DNA of 42,371 nucleotides from Nitrosomonas oligotropha (GTDB lineage Bacteria; Pseudomonadota; Gammaproteobacteria; Burkholderiales; Nitrosomonadaceae). The notes beneath the pieces are model-generated. The model ran no database searches, was not told the DNA's origin, and saw only the letters and a list, made by a program, of their open reading frames with translations. Within the stretch, counting starts at the first letter, position 1; each line of letters begins with the position of its first letter. Below, piece after piece: positions 1-10,366 of the stretch. A program made the translations under genes and the position numbers. The stretch lies in the NCBI RefSeq assembly GCF_009833085.1, contig NZ_QRBZ01000028.1, positions 1-42,371 of the forward strand, given 5' to 3'.

Positions 1-87
1 GAAGAAGACGAGGGTGAAGGATCTGCTGGCGGTTCAGCTGGCAGCACGGAAGCCCAGACTGATGATGAAGATGAGGATGAAGAGTAA
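1..87 (+). CDS. C-terminal end of an unidentified protein with an acidic tail (partial)
   Basis: An open frame enters from the left edge and stops at TAA 85-87. The 28 visible residues are a Gly/Ser/Ala stretch followed by a tail made almost only of Asp and Glu. Such low-complexity acidic tails occur in many unrelated proteins, so the family cannot be named. A good terminator hairpin follows at 201-224, which fits the end of a transcription unit here. Confidence 0.55.
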   Translation, partial: EEDEGEGSAGGSAGSTEAQTDDEDEDEE

Positions 88-200
88 TTATCTTCACGCT
101 TCGTTGAAGTAAATATAAAATATGCAGGACATATCAGAGCGTTTGCAGATAATATATTGGTAAGTATAAGCAAATGCTGTAATATTTATAGAAATTCAGT

Positions 201-224
201 AGCCCGCCTATGGCGGGCTTTTTA
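201..224 (+). terminator. Rho-independent terminator
   Basis: A perfect 8-bp stem (AGCCCGCC at 201-208 with GGCGGGCT at 212-219) closes a 3-base loop and is followed directly by a T run. It lies about 110 bases after the stop of the partial left-edge gene and before the next plus-strand gene. Confidence 0.85.
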
Positions 225-247
225 TTACAGTAAGGTTTTTTAAAAAG

Positions 248-1003
248 ATGTTGAATCATTTTCCAAAACCAAATATTGATTATCCGCATCGGAATAGGGA
301 TTATTTTATTGCGGGTTTTACTTTCTTCTGTGTTGGAGTCAGTCTGGTGATTGACGGTGGCGCAAGTAAGGAAATGCAGAGTTTGCTGGGTGTGATCGCC
401 TGGATTTTTCTGTTTGGACTGCTGATCGGCGAGAACAAAGAAGTAAGAATGCAGGTTGTCGTTGCTGTGGCGTTTGCAACGGCCGGAGAACACTTTGCAT
501 CGATTTATATGGAAGGCTACACCTATCGGTTTGGAAATGTGCCGCTTTACGTGCCGCCCGGACATGGCATGGTTTATTTGACAGCGGTTGCCCTTTCACG
601 CTCGAGATTTTTCCTGATTAATGCCAAGAAGTTGGCGGTTTTTGTAATCGTAGCTGGTGGTCTATGGTCGTTGTGGGGAATCAGCGGTATTCCTGAGCAA
701 GGTGATCAGGTTGGTGCGTTTTTGTTTTGTATTTTTGTTATCTGTCTTTTCAAAGGACGATCGCCGATGGTATATCTGGGTGCTTTTTTCATTTGCACCT
801 GGCTCGAAATTGTGGGAACAGCAGCCGGTACATGGAAGTGGGCATCCATAGAGCCGGTTTTTAATTGGACACAAGGAAATCCACCTAGCGGTGTCGCTGC
901 CTGGTATTGTTTAGTGGATGCGGTAGCAATCGGTTTTTCACCAAAAATTCTAAACGGATTGCAAAAAATGAATAGCTGGTATAAAACATCAGTTATTAAA
1001 TAG
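248..1003 (+). CDS. Uncharacterised multi-pass membrane protein
   Basis: A 251-residue protein with about six or seven hydrophobic segments, roughly at residues 20-38, 46-60, 68-80, 128-146, 155-170 and 175-195, so it is an inner-membrane protein. Polar and aromatic motifs lie within or next to the membrane segments: GEHFASIYMEGYTY near residue 80, VPPGHGMVYL near 103 and TAAGTWKW near 195. These look conserved rather than random and could form a ligand or metal site, but that is inference. I do not recognise the family. The ATG at 248 has only a weak ribosome site, so the start is moderately certain. It stands alone between a terminator and thrS. Confidence 0.75.
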   Translation: MLNHFPKPNIDYPHRNRDYFIAGFTFFCVGVSLVIDGGASKEMQSLLGVIAWIFLFGLLIGENKEVRMQVVVAVAFATAGEHFASIYMEGYTYRFGNVPLYVPPGHGMVYLTAVALSRSRFFLINAKKLAVFVIVAGGLWSLWGISGIPEQGDQVGAFLFCIFVICLFKGRSPMVYLGAFFICTWLEIVGTAAGTWKWASIEPVFNWTQGNPPSGVAAWYCLVDAVAIGFSPKILNGLQKMNSWYKTSVIK

Positions 1004-1095
1004 CTTGCTACTCCAAAAAAACTTTGAGTGATTTGAATGGCAGCAATTAAGACCCGATACTTAATAAATTATCTGATTACTTGGAAGGAATTTCT

Positions 1096-3003
1096 GTGAC
1101 TGTTGTGCGTTTACCTGATGGATCTGAGCGTATTTTTGATCAGCCAGTAACGATATTAGACGTGGCTTCATCCATTGGGCCGGGGCTTGCGCGAGCGGCT
1201 ATTGCTGGAAAAGTTAATGGAAAGCTGGTCGATGTTTATAGTCAGATTAAAGATGATAGTGAGCTAGCAATTATCACGGAGAAAGATGCTGAGGGACTGG
1301 AGATTATCCGGCACTCATGCGCGCATTTACTCGCGCACGCGGTAAAAGAACTATTTCCTGACGCACAAGTTACTATTGGTCCCGTGATTGCGGATGGATT
1401 TTATTATGATTTTTCCTATAAACGGCCATTTACACCGGAAGATCTGCTGGCCATCGAGAAACGCATGCTGGAAATCAGCAAGCGCGATTTAAAGATAGAA
1501 CGGAAGGTGCTGGAACGCACGGATGCGGTCAATTTTTTCAAGGATCAGGGCGAGCACTACAAAGCGCAAATCATTGAATCGATACCGGGCAATGAAGATC
1601 TGTCACTCTATTCCCAAGGTAATTTTACCGATTTGTGCCGAGGACCGCATGTTCCGGCCACATCAAAAATAAAAGTATTTAAGCTGATGAAAGTCGCCGG
1701 TGCGTACTGGCGTGGCGATTCCAATAATGAAATGCTGCAACGCATTTATGGAACCGCGTGGACCAATAAGGATGATCAGAAAGATTACTTGCATCGCTTG
1801 GAAGAGGCGGAAAAGAGGGATCATCGCAAAATCGGTAAACAGCTTGATTTGTTTCATACGCAAGATGAAGCGCCTGGTATGGTGTTCTGGCACCCCAAAG
1901 GTTGGCTGTTGTGGCAGCAGATTGAACAATATATGCGAAATATACTGAAGCAAAATGGCTATCAGGAAATTCGCACGCCGCAAATTTTGGATAAGGATTT
2001 GTGGGTGCGATCAGGTCATTGGGAAAACTTTCGCGAGAATATGTTTACTACTCATGCGGACGAGCGCGATTTTGCTATCAAGCCGATGAATTGCCCCGGT
2101 CATGTGCAAATATTCAATCAAGGCTTGCGGAGCTATCGAGAACTTCCGGTGCGACTGGCGGAATTTGGTTCCTGTCATCGCAATGAGGCATCAGGAGCGC
2201 TGCACGGGATTATGCGAGTGCGTTCGTTTACTCAAGACGACGCGCATATTTTTTGCACGGAAGATCAGATACAAGATGAAGTGGTAAGGTTTATCGATCT
2301 GCTGAAGGGTGTTTATGCCGATTTTGGCTTTAAGGGGTTGATGGTTAAACTTTCAACCCGGCCGCAGAAACGTGTCGGATCGGAAGCGCAGTGGGATAAA
2401 TCGGAAGCAGCGCTGGAAGCGGCATTAACTGAAGCGAAGCTCGAATGGGAGCTACAGCCTGGCGAAGGTGCTTTTTACGGTCCGAAAATTGAGTTTTCGT
2501 TAAAAGATTGTATAGGACGCATTTGGCAATGCGGTACACTGCAACTGGATTTTTCCATGCCGGATCGCTTGGGTGCAGAATATGTCGCGGAAGATAATTC
2601 CCGGCAGATACCTGTAATGCTGCACAGGGCCATTCTGGGGTCTATGGAAAGATTTATCGGCATCTTATTGGAAAATTACGCGGGTGCATTACCTCTGTGG
2701 CTTTCACCCGAACAGGTTGTCGTGCTTAATATCTCCCGTGCGCAAACCGATTATGCTCAGGAAGTAGCTGCACAATTGGAGCGGCATGGCGTTAGAGTCA
2801 CCTTGGACTTGAGAAATGAGAAGATAACCTATAAAATCCGCGAGCATAGCTTGCAGAAGCTTCCCTATCAAATTATAGTCGGGGATGAAGAGGTGCGCAC
2901 GAATACAGTAGCAGTGCGCAACCGCGCAGGTGATAATTTGGGTCAGATGACGCTAGAAACACTGGTTGCGCGTCTTAATGAAGAACTATCTGCAAAAGTA
3001 TAA
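1096..3003 (+). CDS. thrS: Threonyl-tRNA synthetase
   Basis: Charges tRNA-Thr with threonine in the cytoplasm. The 635-residue product has the full family layout: an N-terminal TGS domain (about 1-60); an editing domain with the HxxxH pair H73/H77 and the C181/H185 pair that hydrolyse Ser-tRNA-Thr; the class II catalytic core with the zinc ligand Cys in MNCPGH (C333) and the motif 2 region [15 protein letters not shown]; and a C-terminal anticodon-binding domain. I chose the GTG at 1096 because GGAAGGA (1083-1089) sits at the right distance before it. An upstream in-frame TTG at 1081 would add five residues but overlaps that ribosome site. It heads the thrS-infC-rpmI-rplT-pheS-pheT group, the usual proteobacterial order. 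Confidence 0.97.
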   Translation: MTVVRLPDGSERIFDQPVTILDVASSIGPGLARAAIAGKVNGKLVDVYSQIKDDSELAIITEKDAEGLEIIRHSCAHLLAHAVKELFPDAQVTIGPVIADGFYYDFSYKRPFTPEDLLAIEKRMLEISKRDLKIERKVLERTDAVNFFKDQGEHYKAQIIESIPGNEDLSLYSQGNFTDLCRGPHVPATSKIKVFKLMKVAGAYWRGDSNNEMLQRIYGTAWTNKDDQKDYLHRLEEAEKRDHRKIGKQLDLFHTQDEAPGMVFWHPKGWLLWQQIEQYMRNILKQNGYQEIRTPQILDKDLWVRSGHWENFRENMFTTHADERDFAIKPMNCPGHVQIFNQGLRSYRELPVRLAEFGSCHRNEASGALHGIMRVRSFTQDDAHIFCTEDQIQDEVVRFIDLLKGVYADFGFKGLMVKLSTRPQKRVGSEAQWDKSEAALEAALTEAKLEWELQPGEGAFYGPKIEFSLKDCIGRIWQCGTLQLDFSMPDRLGAEYVAEDNSRQIPVMLHRAILGSMERFIGILLENYAGALPLWLSPEQVVVLNISRAQTDYAQEVAAQLERHGVRVTLDLRNEKITYKIREHSLQKLPYQIIVGDEEVRTNTVAVRNRAGDNLGQMTLETLVARLNEELSAKV

Positions 3004-3036
3004 ATTTCTTTATAAATTACTCTTGGAGAATTTACC

Positions 3037-3609
3037 ATAGCTCAGGAAAAATCAGTGCGCATCAATCAAGAAATCGATGTGCAAGAAGTTCGTTTGATTG
3101 GTGTGAATGCGGAGCAGATCGGTATTGTGACACTTGCTGAAGCAAATGCCTTGGCGGAAGAAGCGGGGGTCGATCTGGTTGAAATAGCGCCCACTGCGCA
3201 GCCGCCGGTGTGCCGCTTAATGGATTATGGTAAGTTTCGTTATCAAGAAAGTAAAAAGAAGCACGATGCGAAAATCAAGCAAAAGCAAGTTCAGATTAAA
3301 GAAATTAAATTCAGACCGAATACGGATGAAGGGGATTACAATATAAAACTTAGAAACTTAATCAACTTCTTGAACGAAGGAGATAAAGTTAAAGTGACAT
3401 TGCGGTTCCGCGGACGTGAAATGGCGCATCAGGAATTCGGTATGCGTCTGCTGGAACGTGTCAAAGGTGATCTGGAAGCGTCTGCAATAGTGGAGCAATT
3501 TCCTAAGATGGAAGGACGGCAAATGGTAATGGTGTTGTCTCCCAAAAAGAAAGATACCAAAGCCGATAAAGCAAAAGTATCAGCGGAAGATTCATCCGCA
3601 GTAGAGTAG
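3037..3609 (+). CDS. infC: Translation initiation factor IF-3, probable AUA start
   Basis: IF-3 binds the 30S subunit and rejects non-canonical start codons and mismatched initiator complexes. The product has the N-terminal IF3 domain with the RINQEI motif, a Lys-rich linker helix and the C-terminal domain containing the [13 protein letters not shown] motif. The first ATG/GTG-type start in frame is GTG 3055, but it lacks a ribosome site. ATA 3037 lies 8 bases after TTGGAG (3023-3028) and gives the usual N-terminus (AQEKS before VRINQEI), for 190 residues. A near-cognate start codon is a known feature of infC: IF-3 represses its own translation by discriminating against it. The thrS stop lies 34 bases upstream, so the two are probably co-transcribed. 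Confidence 0.93.
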   Translation: MAQEKSVRINQEIDVQEVRLIGVNAEQIGIVTLAEANALAEEAGVDLVEIAPTAQPPVCRLMDYGKFRYQESKKKHDAKIKQKQVQIKEIKFRPNTDEGDYNIKLRNLINFLNEGDKVKVTLRFRGREMAHQEFGMRLLERVKGDLEASAIVEQFPKMEGRQMVMVLSPKKKDTKADKAKVSAEDSSAVE

Positions 3610-3632
3610 TTAAGTGTCATCATAAGTGATCT

Positions 3633-3670
3633 CCAGGTTGGTAAAGTTTCTCAAGCATGAGAGCACCTGG
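3633..3670 (+). promoter_or_regulatory. Nested hairpin in the rpmI leader, possible L20 control site
   Basis: In the infC-rpmI gap an outer stem (CCAGGT 3633-3638 with ACCTGG 3665-3670) encloses an inner stem (TCTCA 3649-3653 with TGAGA 3658-3662, 4-base loop). No T run follows, so it is not a terminator. The ribosome site of rpmI (AGAGGAG) lies about 12 bases downstream. In Escherichia coli ribosomal protein L20 represses rpmI-rplT by binding structured RNA in this same gap. A similar role here is inference from position and structure. Confidence 0.45.
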
Positions 3671-3693
3671 TTTCATATCAAAGAGGAGTATTT

Positions 3694-3891
3694 ATGCCTA
3701 AAATGAAAACTAAAAGTGGAGCGGCAAAACGCTTCAAGTTTAGGGCGAGCGGGAGTGTCAAACGCTCACAAGCTTTTAAACGCCACATCCTGACTAAGAA
3801 AACAACCAAAAATAAGCGTCAACTGCGAGGTACTGCTGCTGTGCATGCCACGAATGAAGCATCGGTTCGCGCTATGATGCCGTACGCATAA
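3694..3891 (+). CDS. rpmI: 50S ribosomal protein L35
   Basis: A 65-residue basic protein of typical L35 length. It starts [15 protein letters not shown] and carries the family's central HILTKK motif. L35 is a structural component of the large ribosomal subunit. The start at ATG 3694 follows a strong AGAGGAG ribosome site. rplT begins 12 bases after its stop, which fits the translationally coupled rpmI-rplT pair known in bacteria. A structured leader lies upstream. Confidence 0.97.
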   Translation: MPKMKTKSGAAKRFKFRASGSVKRSQAFKRHILTKKTTKNKRQLRGTAAVHATNEASVRAMMPYA

Positions 3892-3903
3892 AGGGAGAGG
3901 ATA

Positions 3904-4263
3904 ATGCCAAGAGTTAAACGTGGTGTAACCGCTCATGCGCGGCATAAGAAAATCTTAGACTTAGCCAAAGGTTATCGCGGACGTCGTAAGAATGTTTATC
4001 GTATAGCCAAACAAGCGGTCATGAAGGCAGGCCAGTATGCTTACCGGGACCGCCGTCAACGTAAAAGACAGTTCCGTGCATTATGGATTGCGCGTATCAA
4101 TGCGGCTGCCCGTGAATGCGGTTTGTCATACAGCGTATTTATGAATGGTCTTAAGAAAGCAAGTATTGCAGTCGACCGGAAAGTCCTGGCTGACCTGGCT
4201 GTATTCGATAAAAGCGCTTTTGAGAAAATTGCAGCACAAGCAAAAGCGAGCCTTACTCCATAA
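3904..4263 (+). CDS. rplT: 50S ribosomal protein L20
   Basis: A 119-residue protein with the characteristic L20 sequence: [16 protein letters not shown] at the N-terminus, then the [16 protein letters not shown] segment and the globular C-terminal half with [12 protein letters not shown]20 is an early assembly protein of the 50S subunit. In E. coli it is also the repressor of its own operon. GGGAGAGG just before ATG 3904 is a strong ribosome site. A terminator-like hairpin follows before pheS. Confidence 0.97.
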   Translation: MPRVKRGVTAHARHKKILDLAKGYRGRRKNVYRIAKQAVMKAGQYAYRDRRQRKRQFRALWIARINAAARECGLSYSVFMNGLKKASIAVDRKVLADLAVFDKSAFEKIAAQAKASLTP

Positions 4264-4286
4264 TTGGATGTAAACCGATAGATATT

Positions 4287-4319
4287 GGGAGGTCGGGTAA
4301 AGCCTGAACCTCCCTTTTT
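4287..4319 (+). terminator. Terminator or attenuator between rplT and pheS
   Basis: GGGAGGT (4287-4293) pairs with ACCTCCC (4308-4314), and five T residues follow at 4315-4319. In enteric bacteria a Phe-rich leader peptide and attenuator sit in this gap. Here I see no Phe-rich short frame, so this is more likely a partial terminator that lowers synthetase expression relative to the ribosomal proteins. Confidence 0.65.
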
Positions 4320-4326
4320 CTTGTGA

Positions 4327-5394
<1,068 letters not shown>

Positions 5395-5436
5395 ATCTGA
5401 TTGATTTCTCATCATCGTTAATAACAACTGAATTTT

Positions 5437-7803
5437 ATGAAATTTTCCGAGAATTGGCTACGCAGTTTTGTTAATCCACCGCTTTCCAGTGACGAGCTTG
5501 CGCATGCACTGACGATGGCCGGCATCGAGGTGGAGAGCATTGAACCGGTAGCGGCCACCTTTGATAAGGTTATTGTGGCCGAAGTGCTGGCCGTCGAAAA
5601 GCACCCGGAAGCCGACCGGCTCAAAGTGTGTAAAGTCAAAACTGGAAAAGCCGAGGAAGATGTATTGCAAATTGTGTGCGGCGCACCCAATGTCAGCACG
5701 GGTGTAAAAGTCCCGTGCGCACTGATTGGTGCAACTTTGCCGGGTTTTACCATCAAAAAATCAAAGCTGCGCGGTATCGAATCGGCCGGTATGTTATGTT
5801 CGGCCAGGGAATTGGGCATCAGCGATGCTGCGGATGGACTGTTATTGCTTCCCGGTGATGCGCCGGTGGGCATGGATTTCCGCCGTTATTATGAACTTGA
5901 TGACCATGTCTTTACCTTGAAGTTGACACCAAACAGGGCGGATTGTCTCGGTGTATTGGGCGTGGCGCGCGAGGTTGCGGCAATAACATCCGCTGGACTC
6001 TCGTTGCAGGAGAAAAAACCTGTTTCGGGAGAAATAAGCGATACCCTGGCTGTGCAGGTCACAGCCTCCAGCGCGTGCCCGTTATACTGCGGCCGGATTA
6101 TGCGGGATATCGATCTCAATGCGCCGACGCCATTATGGCTGACTCAGCGTCTGGAACGCAGCGGATTGCGGTCGATCAATCCCATCGTCGATATTACCAA
6201 CTATGTATTGCTGGAAACCGGACAGCCTATGCATGCCTTTGATCTCGCGAAAATTAAGGGAAACATCCAAGTCCGGTATGCAGGCCGGGATGAGAAAATG
6301 CAATTACTGAATGGTAATCAAATTGACCTTGATGCCAGAATGTTGTTAATTGCCGACGAACAAAAGCCGCTGGCACTGGCTGGTATCATGGGCGGGCTGG
6401 ACAGCGGAGTAACCCAGGGCACGACGGATATTTTTCTGGAAAGCGCGTTTTTTAGCCCGGACACGATCAGCGGTAAATCTTTTCAATTGGGATTCAGTTC
6501 GGATTCGGCTTATCGGTTTGAGCGTGGCGTGGATTTTGCAGCCACGAAAGATGTGCTGGAATATGCAACTCATCTGATACAAGCGATTTGTGGCGGTAAG
6601 GCGGGGCCGGTGACTGAGATCAGGCATGAACTGCCGCAACGGCCGCCTGTCTATGTCCGTGTAGAGCGAATCAAACGGGTATTGGGTATCGATATCGGCA
6701 AGCAGCAAGTCATTGATTATTTTAACCGCTTACGGTTTGAATTCTTGACCAACGAAGATGTCTTTAATGTGACACCGCCAAGTTATCGTTTCGATCTGGC
6801 AATTGAAGAGGATTTTATAGAGGAGCTGGCGCGGATTTATGGTTATGACCGGATTCCGGTGTATTTTCCGCATGGTGGAATGGCGATGCTTCCGGCATCC
6901 GAAACAAAATATGCCACGATAGATATAAAACGGTCGTTAACAGCACGCGATTATCAGGAGGTGATTAATTATGCTTTCGTCGATGCCGATTGGGAACGTG
7001 ACTTGGTCAATAACAGCAGGCCGATCGCGTTACAGAATCCGATTGCAAGTCAAATGAGCGTCATGCGGAGTAGCTTGATAGGCGGTTTGATTTCCAATTT
7101 GCAGTTTAATTTGAACCGGAAGCAAGCCAGAGTGCGTTTGTTCGAGATCGGTTGTTGTTTTATCAGGGATGATCAAAGCGACTGTAAACAAGTGGAAAAG
7201 CTTGCCGGATTGAGCTATGGCGATATAGCGCCGGAGCAGTGGGGAATACCGGCAAGAGGTGTCGATTTTTATGATGTTAAAGCAGATATAGAAGCTTTGT
7301 GCCAAGGTAAGGCACTCTATTTTAGAAAATTTTCTCATCCGGCATTGCATCCAGGGAAATCCGCGCAAATCTTGGTGGACGATCAGCCGATTGGATGGCT
7401 GGGTGAATTGCATCCGCGCTGGCAGAAGCAATATGGATTACAAAGAAACACCGTGCTATTTGAGATGGAGTCAGGCCGTTTGATGCCTAAGGCGCTACCA
7501 GCGGTTAAAGAAATTTCTAAATTTCCGCCCGTACGGCGCGATATTGCAATTATCGTCGATAATGATGTGAGTGTGCATTCCCTGCTCGATGCCATAAATA
7601 CCGGAAAACCGGCGATAGTATCGGACATTTCGTTATTCGATATTTATCGCGGGAAGGGGATGGAAGACAGCAAAAAAAGTCTTGCATTCCGAGTGTTGTT
7701 ACAAGATACTGAGAAAACATTGACCGATGAAGAGGCTGACTCTGCGGTGGCAAGCATAGTGGAAATATTGAAGAATAAATTTTCCGCTACATTGCGCAAT
7801 TGA
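5437..7803 (+). CDS. pheT: Phenylalanyl-tRNA synthetase beta subunit
   Basis: The partner of PheS. The 788-residue length is normal for a bacterial PheT. Visible regions in order are the N-terminal domain (MKFSENWLRSFVNPP), an EMAP/tRNA-binding fold around residues 40-150 (ending near KLRGIESAGMLCSARELG), the B3/B4 editing domain with the TPNRADCLGVLGVAREVA motif, the B5 domain near residues 400-480, a catalytic-like core, and the C-terminal ferredoxin-fold anticodon-binding domain (KFPPVRRDIAIIVD to the end). It is the last gene of the thrS-pheT group. A terminator hairpin follows 8 bases after its stop. Confidence 0.97.
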   Translation: MKFSENWLRSFVNPPLSSDELAHALTMAGIEVESIEPVAATFDKVIVAEVLAVEKHPEADRLKVCKVKTGKAEEDVLQIVCGAPNVSTGVKVPCALIGATLPGFTIKKSKLRGIESAGMLCSARELGISDAADGLLLLPGDAPVGMDFRRYYELDDHVFTLKLTPNRADCLGVLGVAREVAAITSAGLSLQEKKPVSGEISDTLAVQVTASSACPLYCGRIMRDIDLNAPTPLWLTQRLERSGLRSINPIVDITNYVLLETGQPMHAFDLAKIKGNIQVRYAGRDEKMQLLNGNQIDLDARMLLIADEQKPLALAGIMGGLDSGVTQGTTDIFLESAFFSPDTISGKSFQLGFSSDSAYRFERGVDFAATKDVLEYATHLIQAICGGKAGPVTEIRHELPQRPPVYVRVERIKRVLGIDIGKQQVIDYFNRLRFEFLTNEDVFNVTPPSYRFDLAIEEDFIEELARIYGYDRIPVYFPHGGMAMLPASETKYATIDIKRSLTARDYQEVINYAFVDADWERDLVNNSRPIALQNPIASQMSVMRSSLIGGLISNLQFNLNRKQARVRLFEIGCCFIRDDQSDCKQVEKLAGLSYGDIAPEQWGIPARGVDFYDVKADIEALCQGKALYFRKFSHPALHPGKSAQILVDDQPIGWLGELHPRWQKQYGLQRNTVLFEMESGRLMPKALPAVKEISKFPPVRRDIAIIVDNDVSVHSLLDAINTGKPAIVSDISLFDIYRGKGMEDSKKSLAFRVLLQDTEKTLTDEEADSAVASIVEILKNKFSATLRN

Positions 7804-7811
7804 TGCATTTC

Positions 7812-7836
7812 TATCGCCTGCGCGGCGATATTTTAT
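7812..7836 (+). terminator. Rho-independent terminator after pheT
   Basis: TATCGCC (7812-7818) pairs with GGCGATA (7824-7830) around a 5-base loop, followed by TTTTATT. It closes the thrS-pheT transcription unit. The 150 bases after it are AT-rich and presumably carry the ihfA promoter, but I could not assign clear -35 and -10 boxes. Confidence 0.7.
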
Positions 7837-7989
7837 TCGGTATTGATTGTTTAGGATTGATTCCGCAAGAACTGATTGTATGAGATAAGTTATTAATCTC
7901 TTTTTATTTAAAGTAAAAGTGTTACTGCTTAATAATTCTAATATAGATGAATTAATAGCTATAAAATTAATAACTAACTGGAGTGAAGT

Positions 7990-8298
7990 ATGGCATTAAC
8001 AAAAGCTGAATTAGCAGATTTATTGTTTGAAAATGTAGGGCTTAATAAACGTGAGGCCAAGGATATGGTCGAGTCTTTTTATGAAGAAGTACGTACGGCT
8101 TTACAAAATGGTGAGGGAGTAAAACTTTCCGGATTCGGTAATTTTCAATTACGTGCAAAACCTCAGCGTCCGGGAAGGAATCCAAAAACAGGGGAAGAAA
8201 TTCCGATTACTGCCCGTCGTGTCGTCACATTTCATGCAAGCCAGAAGTTAAAAGCTTTGGTTGAGAAAAATTATCATGGAAAACAAAAAAGTAAGTAG
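7990..8298 (+). CDS. ihfA: Integration host factor alpha subunit
   Basis: A 102-residue DNA-bending protein of the HU/IHF family. The alpha-subunit features are the [14 protein letters not shown] start and the DNA-inserting beta-arm with [13 protein letters not shown], where the Pro intercalates into the minor groove. IHF compacts DNA and helps activate sigma-54 promoters, which is relevant because rpoN is encoded in this window. GGAG lies 7 bases before ATG 7990. Its position after pheT and before a MerR-type gene is the standard proteobacterial order. Its end overlaps the next gene by 23 bases. Confidence 0.96.
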   Translation: MALTKAELADLLFENVGLNKREAKDMVESFYEEVRTALQNGEGVKLSGFGNFQLRAKPQRPGRNPKTGEEIPITARRVVTFHASQKLKALVEKNYHGKQKSK

Positions 8299-8656
8299 TA
8301 CACCACTGCCGATCCCTGCCAAACGATATTTTACTATCGGGGAAGTGGGCGTTCTTTGCGGTGTCAAACCGCATGTGTTGCGCTATTGGGAACAGGAATT
8401 TGCGCAGTTAAAGCCCGTAAAGCGCCGTGGCAATCGCCGCTATTATCAGCATCAAGAAGTATTGCTCATACGGCGCATTAAAGAGTTGCTGTACGACCAA
8501 GGATTTACAATCAGCGGCGCGCGTAACCGTTTGGAACACACTGAAAGCGAATTGATTCCACTGGAAGACATTACTGCCAGTCCGCAGCCTTCAATGGGTG
8601 ATTTAAGTTATATCCGGCGTGAAATTCAAAGTATTGTGTCGCAATTGCGTTCGTGA
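8276..8656 (+). CDS. MerR-family transcriptional regulator
   Basis: A 126-residue protein with one MerR-type winged-helix DNA-binding domain ([13 protein letters not shown], then [10 protein letters not shown] and [19 protein letters not shown], about residues 15-85). A short C-terminal tail has no cysteine cluster, so it is not a metal-sensing MerR. A gene of this kind directly downstream of ihfA is conserved across proteobacteria, but its targets are not known to me. ATG 8276 lies inside the 3' end of ihfA (23-base overlap), which indicates co-transcription. An in-frame TTG at 8261 is a less likely start. Confidence 0.88.
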   Translation: MENKKVSSTPLPIPAKRYFTIGEVGVLCGVKPHVLRYWEQEFAQLKPVKRRGNRRYYQHQEVLLIRRIKELLYDQGFTISGARNRLEHTESELIPLEDITASPQPSMGDLSYIRREIQSIVSQLRS

Positions 8657-8710
8657 GTGATACTAAGTGTATTTTCTCAGTAAGAGTTTCTAAAGTTCAC
8701 GTGTATTGTT

Positions 8711-8719
8711 TGCTATAAT
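8711..8719 (+). promoter_or_regulatory. Extended -10 promoter of tRNA-Pro
   Basis: TG-C-TATAAT at 8711-8719 is a perfect extended -10 element. The mature tRNA starts 9 bases downstream, so the primary transcript would have almost no leader. No good -35 box is visible at the usual distance, which is compatible with an extended -10 promoter. Confidence 0.7.
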
Positions 8720-8727
8720 TGCCCGCT

Positions 8728-8804
<77 letters not shown>

Positions 8805-8898
8805 CTTGATTGGACTTCGACTTAAATATGATAGATGCTGAGTTTACTGTGCACGAATGTTCGTTTGATTATCCAGTGATTTTCATAACCACATAAAA

Positions 8899-9642
8899 AT
8901 GCGCATATTGCTCAGTAACGATGATGGATATTTTGCGCCCGGTCTAGCCTGCCTTGCTGAATCACTCTCACAAATTGCAGAAATCATAGTCGTTGCACCC
9001 GAAAGAGATCGAAGCGGTTCCAGTAATTCTCTGACACTGGATCGTCCATTAAGTCTGCGTAAATCCCATAGCGGTTTTTATTATGTCAATGGCACACCGA
9101 CAGACTGTGTTCATTTGGCAGTCACTGGCATGCTCGACATTATGCCGGACATGATTGTTTCCGGGATCAATAAAGGCGCTAACATGGGTGACGATACGAT
9201 TTATTCGGGCACTGTTGCTGCGGCCACGGAAGGTTTTTTACTGGGGATTCCTTCATTGGCTGTATCGCTGGTCGATGCGTCCAGGGGAAACTATGCCGCC
9301 GCCGCACGTGTTGCGGTTGATATGGTGGAGCGTTTCAAAAAAAATGAAATTCAGAGTCCCGTTTTGTTGAATATTAATGTGCCGGATATCGAATATCAGC
9401 AATTGCAAGGAATCGAAGTGACCCGCTTGGGGCGGCGGCACAAAGCGGAACCCGTCATTAAATCGCAAAATCCCCGTGGTGAAACCGTATATTGGGTGGG
9501 CGCGGCAGGTCCGGCGCAGGACGCTGGGAAAGGTACGGATTTTTATGCTGTTCAGCATCATCGGGTTTCGGTAACGCCGTTACAGATAGATCTCACCCGT
9601 TATGATCAGCTGGATCTGATAACAAGCTGGCTGAATAATTAG
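8899..9642 (+). CDS. surE: 5'/3'-nucleotidase SurE
   Basis: A metal-dependent phosphatase that removes phosphate from nucleoside monophosphates and short polyphosphates. The 247-residue product starts [11 protein letters not shown] with the two metal-binding Asp residues. It also has the Ser/Asn ligand region [14 protein letters not shown] and the [19 protein letters not shown] motif, all diagnostic for SurE. The first gene of the classic surE-pcm-nlpD order, it is a stationary-phase survival gene in enteric bacteria. It lies 94 bases after tRNA-Pro and the start is unambiguous. Confidence 0.97.
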   Translation: MRILLSNDDGYFAPGLACLAESLSQIAEIIVVAPERDRSGSSNSLTLDRPLSLRKSHSGFYYVNGTPTDCVHLAVTGMLDIMPDMIVSGINKGANMGDDTIYSGTVAAATEGFLLGIPSLAVSLVDASRGNYAAAARVAVDMVERFKKNEIQSPVLLNINVPDIEYQQLQGIEVTRLGRRHKAEPVIKSQNPRGETVYWVGAAGPAQDAGKGTDFYAVQHHRVSVTPLQIDLTRYDQLDLITSWLNN

Positions 9643-9687
9643 GGGCTTGTTATGTCGAGAGAGTTGAAATTTTATAGGTACTGATTG

Positions 9688-10350
9688 GTGAATGTTCGTC
9701 ATTCTGGAATAGGTATGACCTCGCAGCGTACGCGCATGCGCATGATTGAACGTTTGCGCGCACAGGGAATCGCGGATGAGGTGGTTTTATCCGCGATGAG
9801 TACCATTCCGCGTCATATTTTCGTTGAAGAAGCCTTGGCAAGCCGGGCGTATGAAGATGTTGCCTTACCCATAAATTACGGACAGACGATATCCAGTCCT
9901 TGGATCGTAGCGCGCATGAGCGAACTTTTACGCGCCAATTCAAATTTAGGCAAAGTATTGGAAATTGGCACCGGCTGTGGTTATCAGACTGCCGTGCTGG
10001 CGCAGATTGCACAAAAAGTTTTTTCGATAGAACGGGTCGGGCCGTTGCTGACACGCACGCGTATCCGGTTGCAAGAATTGCAGATCCGGAATATCTATTT
10101 AAAACATGCGGATGGTTTGCTTGGGCTTGCGGAAGCGGGGCCTTTTGATGGTATTATCATGACGGCAGTGACGACGCATGTGCCGCTTTCGTTACTGGAA
10201 CAACTGGAAATCGGCGGCAGGATGGTTTTCCCGAAGGGAACCCAAAAGCAGCATTTATGTATTGTTGAACGGAATTCGCAAGGTTTTGCCGAAACGGTAT
10301 TGGAAGAAGTGAATTTTGTACCTTTACTGGCAGGAGTCATAAAAAAATAG
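9688..10350 (+). CDS. pcm: Protein-L-isoaspartate O-methyltransferase
   Basis: Transfers methyl from S-adenosylmethionine to isoaspartyl residues, the first step in repairing aged proteins. The product has the Rossmann SAM-binding motif VLEIGTGCGYQTAVLA (near residue 90), the substrate-side motif GQTISSPWIVARM and the C-terminal LVPLLAGV-like segment (FVPLLAGVI). GTG 9688 is preferred because AGG (9676-9678) lies 9 bases before it; TTG 9685 is an alternative one codon upstream. Between surE and nlpD it is in its standard context. Confidence 0.95.
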   Translation: MNVRHSGIGMTSQRTRMRMIERLRAQGIADEVVLSAMSTIPRHIFVEEALASRAYEDVALPINYGQTISSPWIVARMSELLRANSNLGKVLEIGTGCGYQTAVLAQIAQKVFSIERVGPLLTRTRIRLQELQIRNIYLKHADGLLGLAEAGPFDGIIMTAVTTHVPLSLLEQLEIGGRMVFPKGTQKQHLCIVERNSQGFAETVLEEVNFVPLLAGVIKK

Positions 10351-10366
10351 CGGCGCGAGGTATAAA

